Part shown: in pieces, positions 39,214 to 48,402 of the stretch
How the letters are laid out: each line of letters starts with the position of its first letter
Numbering within the stretch: position 1 is the stretch's first letter
The notes under the pieces: generated by a model
Told to the model about the DNA's origin: nothing
The model's database searches: none
The model's input: only the letters and a program-made list of their open reading frames with translations
Source: Verrucomicrobiota bacterium
GTDB lineage: Bacteria > Verrucomicrobiota > Verrucomicrobiia > Verrucomicrobiales > Verrucomicrobiaceae
Direction: 5' to 3'
NCBI GenBank assembly: GCA_025360015.1
Contig: JANYCZ010000013.1
Span: forward strand, 1 to 64,000
DNA length: 64,000 nt
Made by a program: the position numbers and the translations under genes

Positions 39214-42200
39214 TTACTTTCCAGCCCCCAGCTCCTGATAGTACCGCTTCACCAAATCGCGATACTCCGCCGGCACCGGATCACGATCCACGGGCGCCAG
39301 ATTCTTCCCCGCATCCTTCTTCGAGAGCTCCTCCACCACCCGGTCCCGCAGTTCCATCAGCGGCTGCGTGATCCGCGTATTCAAATAGGCCGACTGCGGC
39401 GCTTCATTGCTGCGCTTGAGATCAATCCGCAGCGACCGCGCGCGATCCTGCACCTTCGCCGCCTCATTGCGCAGTTCAGGATTATCCAGAAGCTCCTCCA
39501 CATTGCGCAGTCGGTCGCTCCACTGGTCATAGCCGCTGCCGGTAAACACCCCGCTGTCCGGCTTCTCCTTGCTGTCTTCAAAAAAGAGCGCCTCAGGCAC
39601 AGCCCCCCCATTGATCTGCGGCCGCGTCCGATCATTGTCGGCATCACGATCCCTCGTCATGTTTAGTCCGCCATTGGTACTCGCCGTCTGCGCTTGTCCC
39701 CCCTGCCCCTTGCCCTGACCACGCCCTTCCTTCTGCTCATCACCGGGTTGCTGACCTTTGCCCGGCTTCTGTCCTTCTCCCGGTTGCTGACCATTCTCAG
39801 CAGTTTGCGGTTCCCCCTGCCCTTTGCCTTGGCCGGGCTGCTCGCCCTGACCCGGCTGCTGCCCATCCTTGCCAGGTTGCTCCCCAGGCTTGCCCCCCTT
39901 CGGCTGCTGCCCTGAAGCCTGCTTCTGCCCCTGCCCTTCGCCTTCACCCTCAGGACCAAGCTGCTGCCCCTCCTGCCCTTTTTCCCCAGGCTGCTTCCCT
40001 TGCCCAGGCTTCTGCCCGCCCTCAGCCATCTGCGCATCTTTACCCTCACCAGCCTTGCCCTCTCCAGGCTTTGGCTGACCTTCCCCCTCTTTGCCCGGCT
40101 GCGGCCCTTCGCCAGCCATCTTCGGATCTTGCGGCTGGCCTTGCCCGTCTTTGCCCTCACCGCCCTTGGTCGGCTGCTTTCCTTCTGCATCTTTCCCCGG
40201 CTCTTTACCAGCTCCGGCCTTCTCACCTTTCTCAGCAGATTTTAAGTCTGCTGTATCCGCCATCTTTTGTCCTTCTTGCCCCTTCTGGCCTTTCTCAGCG
40301 CCCTCCTGCTCCTGCGCCTCCTTGATCAGTTTATCCAGCTCATTCTTCGCCACGCGCAAAGCCTCGCTCTCACTGCCCAGCACACTCTCAGCAGCCTTTT
40401 CCACACCCTTCCTCAGCTCCTCCACAGCGTTGGCGGCCTTCCGCTCCGCATCCTTGGCTTCAGCCTGGGAGCCGTAGCGGAGTTGATCCCGCGTCTCCTT
40501 CAAGTTTTCCTCCAGCCCGCTCGTCTGCGCCTTGCGCACCGCATCGTAAAGATTGCGGTGCAGCAGCGGCTCACTCTCCTCCGCCTGCTCGCTCAGCTGG
40601 CGCATGCTGTTGAGTAGTTTCTCCACCTTTTCCTGCTGCTCGCCCACCTGCCGGCTCTCCGCAGCGTTCTGCATGTTCTTCTCGATGTCTGACCCCGGCT
40701 CCTTCTGATTTTCCAGCGCCTCGCTGATCTTCTTCTCATTCTCCGCCGCATCGCGGGCCTGCTGCCGGATCTGCTTCATCTCCTCCGCAAATTTCTTCGA
40801 AGTCTTCTGCCGGAAATCCTCCTGCATCTTTTCAAGTTCACGCTGCGCACGCGTAGCTGAGTTCGCGGCATCCGCCAGCTTTTCATCCTTCAGGTGCTCC
40901 GCAGCCTCCCGGACCTTCTCACGCGTCTGCTCCAGCTGCTCTTTGGCCTCCGCCATGTTCTGCGCGTTCTCCGGCTTCTCCATCCTCTCCTTGAGATCAT
41001 CCAGATCACTCAGCAGTTGCTCCTGCTCGGCCTGCAAACGCTTGAGCTGGTTGTCCAGCTCCTGCTTCTCCTCCTCTGTCTTTGCGTTGGCGATCTGGTT
41101 TTGCAGCTCCTTGATCTTCTCCGCCAGCGCCTCCTGCCTCCGCGCCAGTTCCTTCAGCCGGTTCAGCACCTGCAGGTTCTCCTGCTGCTCCGCCGTCTGC
41201 TCCTCAGTCGCCGCTTTCTCCTCTTCATAGCGCTGCTCCTTCTGCTTTAGCTCCAGATCCATGAGCTGGTTCTTGTTCGCCTTCTCCTGTCCCGGAGAGG
41301 GCTTGTCCTGCCGGATCACCTGATGCTCGCGGCTCTGCGCACGGTGCAGCCATTCCAGCGCCGTCTGTTCAAACGTCAGCGCCTGATTCAGTGGCGAGCG
41401 CTTCTTCTCCGCTGCCGCCTGCTGCAGCGGCTCCTCGGCGTCCTTGAGACTTTTCCACGCTTCAGTCAGCGACTGCTTCACCTCCGCATCCTCCACTTCC
41501 TCCATGACTTCTTTGATCTTCGCCATGGCAATGCCCACCGACTGATGCACCACATCGATGTCCGGCACAGCAGCCTCGATGGCGCGTCCGCCATTGGCAT
41601 CACGAATGATCTTCCAGGTGGCGTTGACCAGTTGTTTGACCAGCTCGACGAGCCCGTCGCTTTTAGGCTTCGCCTGTCCCGGCGGCGGGGCTTCCCCCTC
41701 GCGGAAGATGTCTTCAAAGTGCCGCACATCCGCAAAAAACATCTCACTCATGTTCCGCCGCACTTCCCCCTTCGGTCCCGTGTCTTCCGCCCACACGTAA
41801 TAGCTCACCAGCTGCCGCGGCTCCGCGTGCTCCTTTTCCAGCGCCAGCTCCGCCCGCACATCCTGCTTCTTCAGCGGCGCGGTGGCCGCATGCTTGAAGA
41901 TGATCTCCTTGCTGTTGCCGTTGATGCTGAAAACCGCCCCCGACTTGGTGACCCCTAGGTCATCCGAAACCTTCGCCTCCACCGGCAGTTCCTGAATGCT
42001 CGACACCTGCAGATCCCGCTTCGGAAACACCACCTCGATCTTCGCCAGCTGATTCGACTGCACCGTCACCGTAAACCACGGCGGATTCTTGTTCCCACGC
42101 TCCGCCTCATCCACCAGATGCAGCCGATACTTCTGCGATTTCTCCGCCATCATCTCAGCTTCCAGCACCGTCGCATCGCCCGCCGATGGCGTGAGCACGA

Positions 42201-43263
42201 TCACACTCTTCTCTTCACCAAAAAGTTCCGCAGCCGTGAGATGCGGCACAAACGGCGAAACATCTTTGCGAGCAGCTCCGCCTGCCCCTAGCAGCGGTTT
42301 GTTGACCTTGATCTTCCACGCAATCTTCGAGCCCTCCAGCGCCGCCACCTTTTGCGTGTTCTTCGTCTCCTTCGCTGGCAGCTTCGTGTATTCCGGCGGC
42401 GTCACCATCACATCGCTGCGCACCAGCGCCGGAAAATCAAATACCGTCAGCGTGTGCGTCTGCGACTTCTGCTCCGCAAACTCCACGTGGTATTTCGTAT
42501 CACGCTCCACCTTGTTAATCATGCCGCCATAGACCTGCGCATCCACCGTCAGCCGCATCGGCAGCCGCTCTCGCTCCTTGTCATCCGCCTCAGATACAAT
42601 CAGCATGGCATCCGCCGGCACCGGCCCATTGAACCGCGCCTCAATGACAAGGCGCGAACCCCGCTCCAGCTCCGCATCTCCCGGCGTCAGCGTCGCCCTA
42701 AACTCCGTCGGCTTCGCCACCTCCTCCGTCTGCGTCTTGGCGATGTCCGCTTTGCGATGCGCTGATTGCATCCGCAGCGCCACATCCGTCACCACAAAAG
42801 CAAGCACCGCCAGCCACGCCCCCATCAGCGCCCGTGCATAGGGCTTGTGCGCCACCGTCACCGGCCAGTTCTGCGTCGCTGCATGCGCCAGCGCACGATC
42901 AATCAGCCGCTCATGCAGAAACCCCGTCGGCGCATCAGCCCCCGCTTCATGCTCAATCGCCGTCAGCAGCAGCGCATTCAGCGAAGGATGCTTCCGCTCA
43001 ATCACCCGCGCAATGTCATGCGCACTCCAGATGTTCCGCCGCCCCTTCAGCCACGCGATCACTCCCAGCACTCCCAGCCCAACCATCGACCACCGATCCA
43101 GCCCCTTCGAAATCTGAAACCCATTCAGCGTAGCCAGCAGCAACGCTCCCCGCACCACAACGCCGATCACAAAAACCGCCGCAAGATGACGCAGCAGGCG
43201 CGCACGCCGCAGCGCCTCACGAACTTCAGCAATGCGGGCTTCAAGAATGGTGCGTGCGATCAT
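39214..43263 (-). CDS. DUF4175-family giant membrane/coiled-coil protein
   Basis: 1349 residues. Two or three membrane helices lie near the N-terminus (LRHLAAVFVIGVVVRGALL, MVGLGVLGVIAWL, GAWLAVLAFVVTDVAL around 190), then beta-sandwich-like extracytoplasmic domains to ~560. A very long Glu/Gln/Lys coiled coil spans ~630-1010, and ~1015-1260 is low-complexity Gly/Gln/Lys/Glu/Pro made of GQ-x-PG-type units. A conserved C-terminal helical domain (YDQWSDRLRNVEELLDNPEL) closes it. DUF4175 genes sit beside MoxR/Bat genes in these phyla; a role in envelope integrity or surface assembly is inferred only from that. It follows the BatA-type gene after 12 bases. Confidence 0.87.
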   Translation of the reverse strand: MIARTILEARIAEVREALRRARLLRHLAAVFVIGVVVRGALLLATLNGFQISKGLDRWSMVGLGVLGVIAWLKGRRNIWSAHDIARVIERKHPSLNALLLTAIEHEAGADAPTGFLHERLIDRALAHAATQNWPVTVAHKPYARALMGAWLAVLAFVVTDVALRMQSAHRKADIAKTQTEEVAKPTEFRATLTPGDAELERGSRLVIEARFNGPVPADAMLIVSEADDKERERLPMRLTVDAQVYGGMINKVERDTKYHVEFAEQKSQTHTLTVFDFPALVRSDVMVTPPEYTKLPAKETKNTQKVAALEGSKIAWKIKVNKPLLGAGGAARKDVSPFVPHLTAAELFGEEKSVIVLTPSAGDATVLEAEMMAEKSQKYRLHLVDEAERGNKNPPWFTVTVQSNQLAKIEVVFPKRDLQVSSIQELPVEAKVSDDLGVTKSGAVFSINGNSKEIIFKHAATAPLKKQDVRAELALEKEHAEPRQLVSYYVWAEDTGPKGEVRRNMSEMFFADVRHFEDIFREGEAPPPGQAKPKSDGLVELVKQLVNATWKIIRDANGGRAIEAAVPDIDVVHQSVGIAMAKIKEVMEEVEDAEVKQSLTEAWKSLKDAEEPLQQAAAEKKRSPLNQALTFEQTALEWLHRAQSREHQVIRQDKPSPGQEKANKNQLMDLELKQKEQRYEEEKAATEEQTAEQQENLQVLNRLKELARRQEALAEKIKELQNQIANAKTEEEKQELDNQLKRLQAEQEQLLSDLDDLKERMEKPENAQNMAEAKEQLEQTREKVREAAEHLKDEKLADAANSATRAQRELEKMQEDFRQKTSKKFAEEMKQIRQQARDAAENEKKISEALENQKEPGSDIEKNMQNAAESRQVGEQQEKVEKLLNSMRQLSEQAEESEPLLHRNLYDAVRKAQTSGLEENLKETRDQLRYGSQAEAKDAERKAANAVEELRKGVEKAAESVLGSESEALRVAKNELDKLIKEAQEQEGAEKGQKGQEGQKMADTADLKSAEKGEKAGAGKEPGKDAEGKQPTKGGEGKDGQGQPQDPKMAGEGPQPGKEGEGQPKPGEGKAGEGKDAQMAEGGQKPGQGKQPGEKGQEGQQLGPEGEGEGQGQKQASGQQPKGGKPGEQPGKDGQQPGQGEQPGQGKGQGEPQTAENGQQPGEGQKPGKGQQPGDEQKEGRGQGKGQGGQAQTASTNGGLNMTRDRDADNDRTRPQINGGAVPEALFFEDSKEKPDSGVFTGSGYDQWSDRLRNVEELLDNPELRNEAAKVQDRARSLRIDLKRSNEAPQSAYLNTRITQPLMELRDRVVEELSKKDAGKNLAPVDRDPVPAEYRDLVKRYYQELGAGK

Positions 43264-43275
43264 AAGCGGAGAGAA

Positions 43276-45306
43276 TTACGCGGTTTGTAGAGCCGTCTGT
43301 CGGGCGCGCCCCGCAAACCAAGTTTCGAGCAGAAGAACGGCCAGGAGCATGAGAAGAATATACCACCACGACTGCTGCCGCTGCTCCGCGTCAGTCGCCG
43401 TAAGCCGCTCATCCGAGGTCTTGCCATCAGCCGCACCCTCAGCCTCACTGGAAAGCTTGATCCCATATTCCGCCAGCTTCTGCGGAGCCAGCGGCAAAAC
43501 ACGCCCTTCGTCCGGCGGCAGATTGACCGCAAACACCTGCGTGTGTGAGGCCCCCTGCACCTGGTGCAGGCCAATCTGCGTCGCGGTAAATCCCTCGCCA
43601 GCCTTGAGACTGTGCGTCTTGCCATCCGGCTCCGTAACCGTGTGCGCAGAAGCAGCGTCCAGCGGCAGTTCTTCGCCAACCAGCAGCGTCGCCGCCGGAT
43701 CATGGCTGAAGCCAGCCGCCGCCAGCCACCCATACAGCAGCGGCACAAACTTCGTGCTGAGAGCAAGCTGGCTGTCACTCGGATGCCACCCAGACGCCAG
43801 CACAATGAGAGTCCCCTTCCCAATCCGGGCGCTGAGGATCGCAGGCTGCCCATTGTCAAAGCTCGCGATCGTTTCGATCTTGCCATCGCCATCTTTGATC
43901 TCGATCCGCCGCTGCTTCCAAAACCGCAGCTTGGTAAAATCACGCAGCTTCGGATCACCAAACGGTCTGAGCAGCGGATGCTCCGTTTTGACATCCGCCA
44001 GCATGCGGTAGTCCTCATTGGCATCCCCGTCCTTGACGCTAATGCCAGGAATCCCAGTGAGAGTTTGCAGCAGAGCCGCATCCGCAGTGGAAGTCGCGAC
44101 TTCCACCAGAAACCCGCCAGCACTCACAAATTCGCGGAGGCCTGCATGCTCTCCCACCGGCGGCGTAGTCCCCGAGATCACCAGCAGATCCGGCTTCTGC
44201 GCAGGCAACACCTTGCCCGCCGTCAGCACCGGTGCCAGCGCGGCCGTAGGCTGCAACGCCCGCGTCAGATAATACAGCGGTGCCGCCGCCTCATCCCGCG
44301 TGGCCTCATCCCCCAGGAAATGAATCCTTACCGCACGCGGCTGCGGCGGCGCGATGAAAAGCCGGTTGTCGAAATCGTATTTGTCCCCGGTCAGGACAAG
44401 CGACGCCGCCTTCGTCGAATTCGGCGGCGCTGTGAGGATGCGCGAAGCCCCCGCAGGAATCTGTGCCGTGATGCTGTCTGTCTGCGGACCTTTTTCCCAC
44501 GCCAAAGTGAAGTCACGCAAAGCCGAGTCCCGCGTGTTGCTCAGCCGAATGCGCACCTGCGCATCCCCGCTCCCCTCCTCATCCCGCGCCGCCAGCGCGA
44601 TGGAAAAATTGTCATTTGTGCCCGGCTCAAGCCGGTGAACATTCAACGAAAGTTCCGCCGGCCACGCAATCGTCCGCAAAGCATCCAGGCGCGTCCCCTC
44701 CTGCAGATCCGTGATGAGATCAATGCGCTTTTTCAGTTTGGCCGTGCTCGCATCAAAAGACGGCACCGCCACAATGAGCGCGCGATCAAGCTGCGTAGCA
44801 CCCCAAGTCGGCGCGAGCGCCGCAAGCCGGCTCTGTAACGCCACACCACGGTTCGCCGGCGTGTTGCGATCCTCCTCAAAAGTCCACACCGGCACTAGCT
44901 CCCCATCAAACACCGCCAGCGCGATGCGATCCGTAACCTTCGCCGCTTTAAACAGCCGCTCCGCCTCCGCCACACCACGCTTCCACAGATCCTCCCGCCG
45001 CATCGAAGCACTCCGATCCAGCAGGATCAGCGTCGCCTGATCCGCCGACGACGCCGTCGCGCTTTCACTCTGCAAAAACGGCCGCGCAAACATCAGCGCC
45101 AGCAGGATCAGCGCCAGGCATCGAAGCAACAGCAGCAGCCAGTTTTCCAAACGACGCTTGCTCACTGGCACCGGCGTGCTCGCATCCAGAAACATCAGCG
45201 TACTGAACTCCACCCGATCCTGCGGCGGCCTGCGTCGCAAGTGCAGCAGAATCGGCGCGATGATCGCAGCAGCACCAGCGAGGTAGATGGGAAAAAGCCA
45301 GGACAT
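43276..45306 (-). CDS. BatA/VWA-domain membrane protein
   Basis: 676 residues from the ATG at 45306 (another ATG at 45333 adds nine). A BatA N-terminal domain with two membrane helices (LFPIYLAGAAAIIAPILLHL, LLLLLRCLALILLALMFAR) has the typical LRRRPPQDRVEFSTLMFL between them. A VWA domain follows with a MIDAS-type motif LLDRSASMRRED near 105, then a DUF4159/glutamine-amidotransferase-like region (~340-470; LLVISGTTPPVGEHAGL). A last membrane helix lies at ~650-670. It probably works with MoxR and DUF58 as a metal-dependent protein-assembly or stress complex at the membrane. It lies 12 bases upstream of the DUF4175 gene. Confidence 0.88.
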   Translation of the reverse strand: MSWLFPIYLAGAAAIIAPILLHLRRRPPQDRVEFSTLMFLDASTPVPVSKRRLENWLLLLLRCLALILLALMFARPFLQSESATASSADQATLILLDRSASMRREDLWKRGVAEAERLFKAAKVTDRIALAVFDGELVPVWTFEEDRNTPANRGVALQSRLAALAPTWGATQLDRALIVAVPSFDASTAKLKKRIDLITDLQEGTRLDALRTIAWPAELSLNVHRLEPGTNDNFSIALAARDEEGSGDAQVRIRLSNTRDSALRDFTLAWEKGPQTDSITAQIPAGASRILTAPPNSTKAASLVLTGDKYDFDNRLFIAPPQPRAVRIHFLGDEATRDEAAAPLYYLTRALQPTAALAPVLTAGKVLPAQKPDLLVISGTTPPVGEHAGLREFVSAGGFLVEVATSTADAALLQTLTGIPGISVKDGDANEDYRMLADVKTEHPLLRPFGDPKLRDFTKLRFWKQRRIEIKDGDGKIETIASFDNGQPAILSARIGKGTLIVLASGWHPSDSQLALSTKFVPLLYGWLAAAGFSHDPAATLLVGEELPLDAASAHTVTEPDGKTHSLKAGEGFTATQIGLHQVQGASHTQVFAVNLPPDEGRVLPLAPQKLAEYGIKLSSEAEGAADGKTSDERLTATDAEQRQQSWWYILLMLLAVLLLETWFAGRARQTALQTA

Positions 45307-45351
45307 GGAAAAAATAAAATGGGCGAACGACATGCAGCTATCTTAACAGAA

Positions 45352-45517
45352 ATCGTCCTCATCCTCCTACTCGAACTCGTCCTCGATCATAAGACAGCGA
45401 GAGCAGCAAAAGGAGACAATTTAGAACAGGCGTGTTGTCATGGGGTTTGGAAAGGCATGAGTGATTGTGAAGTAGTAGAATCGAGAACGAGTTCGAGTAG
45501 GAGGACGAGTAGGATCA
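45352..45517. repeat. Inverted-repeat element between DUF58 and BatA genes
   Basis: Arms of 26 bases (45362-45387 and 45480-45505, core CTCCTACTCGAACTCG) match at 25 of 26 positions and flank ~90 bases of AT-richer DNA. The arms are built of CTCGTC/TCCTAC-like units and extend imperfectly outward. The DUF58 stop codon lies at the right edge (45515-45517). Foldback insertion or an intercistronic attenuator are the two readings. Confidence 0.55.
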
Positions 45518-46465
45518 TCCAGCCACCCTCGCCGCAGCAGATTTAGAAGCCTTCTTCCTCTGCCGCGCACTCAGGAAATTAAACAGCACCTCCTCCAACG
45601 GCTGATCCGTCGGACAAAAGTGATACTCCACATTATGCCGGTCCGCCGCCGCCTGGATCGTATCCCGGTGCGCCTGCAGCCGCTTCAAATAATTCTCGCG
45701 CACCAGTAGCGGATCAATGAACCGCTCCGCCCCCGTCTCCGCATCACGGAAGTGTGCCGACTTCTCAAAGTTAAAATCAATCTCCGCACGATCCAAGAGA
45801 TGAAACAGCACGAGGTCATGCCCCATCGCACTCAGCAGCGCGAGCTGCTTCTCCAAATGCTCCACCGGCGCGAGCAGATCCGTGATCAAACAAATCATCC
45901 CCCGCTTCCGCAGAAGATCCGCCAGCTGCCCCACCGACAGCGCCAGTGAAGTCCCCGCCGCCTTCGCTGGCCGCTCCAGCTCCGCAATGATCCTCCGCAG
46001 ATGCCCCGGCCGATTTCGCGGCGGCATGTGCTCCTCAATCCCTTCCGCAAACGTCGTCAACCCCGCCGCATCCCCCTGCTTCATCAAAAACGACGCCAGC
46101 GTCGCAGCCAGCGTCGCCGCATAATCCGCCTTGGTATATCCCAGCGAACCAAACGTCATCGACTTGCTGTGATCAATCACCAGCTGGCACCGCAGATTCG
46201 TCTCATCCTCAAACTTCTTGATGTACGTCCGGTCACTCCGCGCCAGCACCTTCCAGTCAATGTATCGCGGATCATCCCCCTGCACATACGCCCGATACTC
46301 CGAAAACTCCACCGAGAACCCATGATACGGACTCCGGTGCATCCCCTTCCACAACCCCTCCACCACCACCTTCGCCCGCAGCTCAAGCGACTTGATCCGC
46401 ATCAGCGCGGCAGGATCAAGAAAGGAAGCCTGCGAGTTGCGCGAGGATGTTTGGATCGGATTCAC
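45515..46465 (-). CDS. DUF58 protein (VWA-like)
   Basis: 316 residues, usual size. It shows the DUF58 core: GMHRSPYHGFSVEFSEYRAY, then GDDPRYIDWKVLARSD and YIKKFEDETNLRCQLVID, with a MIDAS-like DHSKSMTFG near residue 98. A KRGMICLITDLLAPVEHL segment lies in the second half. DUF58 proteins accompany MoxR ATPases and BatA-type proteins and are thought to form a chaperone-like complex. The stop lies at the edge of the inverted repeat at 45352-45517. Upstream, the expected neighbour MoxR is separated by a nucleotidyltransferase pair. Confidence 0.92.
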   Translation of the reverse strand: MNPIQTSSRNSQASFLDPAALMRIKSLELRAKVVVEGLWKGMHRSPYHGFSVEFSEYRAYVQGDDPRYIDWKVLARSDRTYIKKFEDETNLRCQLVIDHSKSMTFGSLGYTKADYAATLAATLASFLMKQGDAAGLTTFAEGIEEHMPPRNRPGHLRRIIAELERPAKAAGTSLALSVGQLADLLRKRGMICLITDLLAPVEHLEKQLALLSAMGHDLVLFHLLDRAEIDFNFEKSAHFRDAETGAERFIDPLLVRENYLKRLQAHRDTIQAAADRHNVEYHFCPTDQPLEEVLFNFLSARQRKKASKSAAARVAG

Positions 46466-46524
46466 AAGATTTTGCTCTTCAGGTTTTTGCCTCTTAATCT
46501 CAACGTCATAAGTAATCAGAAAAA

Positions 46525-46974
46525 TCAGCCCGGATGCGTTCGTGAGATTTCTTCAAGATCAGCGAGATCAACCTGGCGCCCGGCGTGTTGCTTGGCGGCC
46601 TTGAGATCTTCGAGACCCAGGTAGTGCATGGAAAATTCTTCCTGGCGGCTGGTCTTGCGCCGTTTCCAGCAGTCGGCGAATTTTAAGGGTGGAATGGACG
46701 TGAGAAAGTCGATCTGCACCGGAGAGCGGCCAATGAGAAACTGGGTGCCCTCTTGAGCAAGATCAGCTTCAGTGATCTCGACGAGTGGCACGCCAAACTC
46801 GCGCATCGCCGCTGCGGAGCGACGAGCATTGGCGCCGGTGGGTTCGAGCCAGACATCGAGATCCTTCGTGAAGCGCGGCTGCGTGTAGTGGATGACAGCG
46901 TATCCGCCGACAACCAGGTAGCGCACCTTATGCTTTGCGAAGCACTTGAGCAGATCTCTGAAGTCGGAGTTCAT
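46525..46974 (-). CDS. Nucleotidyltransferase-fold protein (MNT/AbiEii-like)
   Basis: 149 residues from the ATG at 46974. The nucleotidyltransferase core is clear: VRYLVVGGYAVIHYTQPRFT gives the GG-x-A helix and TKDLDVWLEP supplies the catalytic DxD. A third acidic position may be VQIDFLTSIP. A LEDLKAAKQHAGRQVDLADL helix closes the domain. The fold is that of MNT- or AbiEii-type enzymes that nucleotidylate a partner protein or RNA. Its start lies inside the small upstream gene (46928-47137) with a 47-base overlap, as in toxin-antitoxin pairs. It interrupts the MoxR-DUF58 pair, which suggests later acquisition. Confidence 0.82.
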   Translation of the reverse strand: MNSDFRDLLKCFAKHKVRYLVVGGYAVIHYTQPRFTKDLDVWLEPTGANARRSAAAMREFGVPLVEITEADLAQEGTQFLIGRSPVQIDFLTSIPPLKFADCWKRRKTSRQEEFSMHYLGLEDLKAAKQHAGRQVDLADLEEISRTHPG

Positions 46975-47137
46975 TCGGATCGCGTTTTTGCATTTGCCAG
47001 GCCTCGACCACGAGTTCCCACGCCGCCTGCCGACGCTCGGCTGCGCTGCGGCGCTGCCAGTTGCGAATGCCAATACGCCGCATGTCCTCAAAGGAGTCGC
47101 AGCGAGTGACTGTCCAATTTTTGCGCGAGGCGCTCAT
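46928..47137 (-). CDS. Small basic partner protein of the nucleotidyltransferase
   Basis: 69 residues, rich in Arg and Trp (KNWTVTRCDSFEDMRRIGI, RRSAAERRQAAWELVVEAW), and predicted helical. Its 3' end overlaps the nucleotidyltransferase gene by 47 bases and its start is 3 bases after the MoxR stop. Small proteins of this type precede nucleotidyltransferase genes in other bacteria and may be the antitoxin or target. I see no DNA-binding motif. The call rests on the tight gene arrangement. Confidence 0.6.
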   Translation of the reverse strand: MSASRKNWTVTRCDSFEDMRRIGIRNWQRRSAAERRQAAWELVVEAWQMQKRDPNELRLQRSAQVLRKA

Positions 47138-47140
47138 GGT

Positions 47141-48157
47141 TTAAGCTTTGACGGTTTCGAGGAGTTTCGCAATCACCTTCTCCACCGACACCCCCTCCGC
47201 CTCCGCCTTGTAGTTCACCAAAATACGATGCCGAAACACCGGCAGCGCCATCGCCCGAATATCTTCCACCGTCACATGCGTCCGATTATGCAGCAGCACC
47301 CGCGTCTTCGCCCCCAGCACCAGATTCTGGCTCGCACGCGTCCCCGCCCCCCAGCTCACCCACTGATTCACAAAATCTGGCACGCCCTCTCTCCCCGGCC
47401 TCGAAGCCGCCGAAAGCCGCACTGCATACCGCGCCACATCCTCCGCAATCGGCACCTTCCGCACCACCTGCTGAAACGCCAGCAACTCCTCACCGCTGAA
47501 CAGCCGCTGCACCGGCTCCCCTTTCCCAGAGGTGGTTTTCGTCACCACCGTGACCTCATCATCCTCGCTCAGATAATCGATCACGATGTTCAGCATGAAC
47601 CGGTCAAGCTGCGCCTCCGGCAGCGGATACGTCCCCTCCTGCTCAATCGGATTCTGCGTCGCCAGCACAAAGAACGGCTCCGGCAGATGCATCGTCTTCC
47701 CGTTCACCGTCACCTGATGCTCCTGCATCGCCTCCAGCAAAGACGCCTGCGTCTTCGGCGGCGTACGGTTGATTTCATCCGCCAAAATCATGTTCGCAAA
47801 CACCGGCCCCCGGCTGAACACCAGCTTGCGCCCCTCCGGGCTGTCTTCCAAAATCTCCGTCCCCGTGATGTCCGACGGCATCAAATCCGGCGTGAACTGA
47901 ATCCGCTGAAAGCTCAGATGACACACATCCGCCACCGTCTTGATCAGCAGCGTCTTCGCCAGCCCTGGTGCCCCCGTGATCAGGCAATGCCCCCCGCTCA
48001 GCAGCGCGATGAGCATCTCATCAATCACATGCAACTGCCCCACAATCACCTTCCCCACTTCTGCAAACAGACGCTGACGGGCGCTGGAGAGCAGTTCGAC
48101 AATCTGGCGTTCAGTGAGAGGGGCGGAAGACGGCAAAAGGTCGGGAGGGGCGCTCAT
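47141..48157 (-). CDS. MoxR-family AAA+ ATPase
   Basis: 338 residues from the ATG at 48157; the frame extends 22 codons further but without conservation. AAA_3/MoxR motifs are Walker A GAPGLAKTLLIKTVA (~60-75), Walker B MILADEINRTPPKTQASLL (~122-140), sensor 1 VLATQNPIEQEGTYPLPEAQ and the arginine finger region LDRFMLNIVIDY. A lid domain follows (~220-330). MoxR ATPases act with VWA proteins to mature or insert metal or cofactor into partner complexes. It is the first gene of the minus-strand unit that continues, after the inserted pair, with DUF58, BatA/VWA, DUF4175 and FHA/SEL1. Confidence 0.94.
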   Translation of the reverse strand: MSAPPDLLPSSAPLTERQIVELLSSARQRLFAEVGKVIVGQLHVIDEMLIALLSGGHCLITGAPGLAKTLLIKTVADVCHLSFQRIQFTPDLMPSDITGTEILEDSPEGRKLVFSRGPVFANMILADEINRTPPKTQASLLEAMQEHQVTVNGKTMHLPEPFFVLATQNPIEQEGTYPLPEAQLDRFMLNIVIDYLSEDDEVTVVTKTTSGKGEPVQRLFSGEELLAFQQVVRKVPIAEDVARYAVRLSAASRPGREGVPDFVNQWVSWGAGTRASQNLVLGAKTRVLLHNRTHVTVEDIRAMALPVFRHRILVNYKAEAEGVSVEKVIAKLLETVKA

Positions 48158-48402
48158 AGAGATGTGTGGTGTATCAAACAGCGGCCACGGTGCCAAGTTT
48201 TCATTCACTCCACAGGAACCCAAGATTGATTGGAAACGCCCCGCCCAATCGGCAACGATCAGGCAAATCTGCTGCTACCGAGCCGCGAAGCACCCCTGCT
48301 CTTTGTCGCTATCACGTACAACCTCATGCCAGGCCAAGGCGAGCGCATCGGGACCGTGGGGTCTCGATGACTCTCTCAGCCCGGGCCCACTCATCAGGGG
48401 CC

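Noticed and set aside
38329-39666. Plus-strand open frame of 445 codons opposite the FHA/SEL1 and DUF4175 genes
   Set aside because: Its translation is dominated by Arg, His, Gln and Pro, typical of a shadow frame, and it crosses the gap between two well-supported minus-strand genes.
39670-40250. Repetitive DNA considered as a CRISPR-like or tandem-repeat array
   Set aside because: The repeats are irregular, in frame and encode the Gly/Gln/Lys/Pro tail of the DUF4175 protein; there are no equal-length spacers or cas genes.
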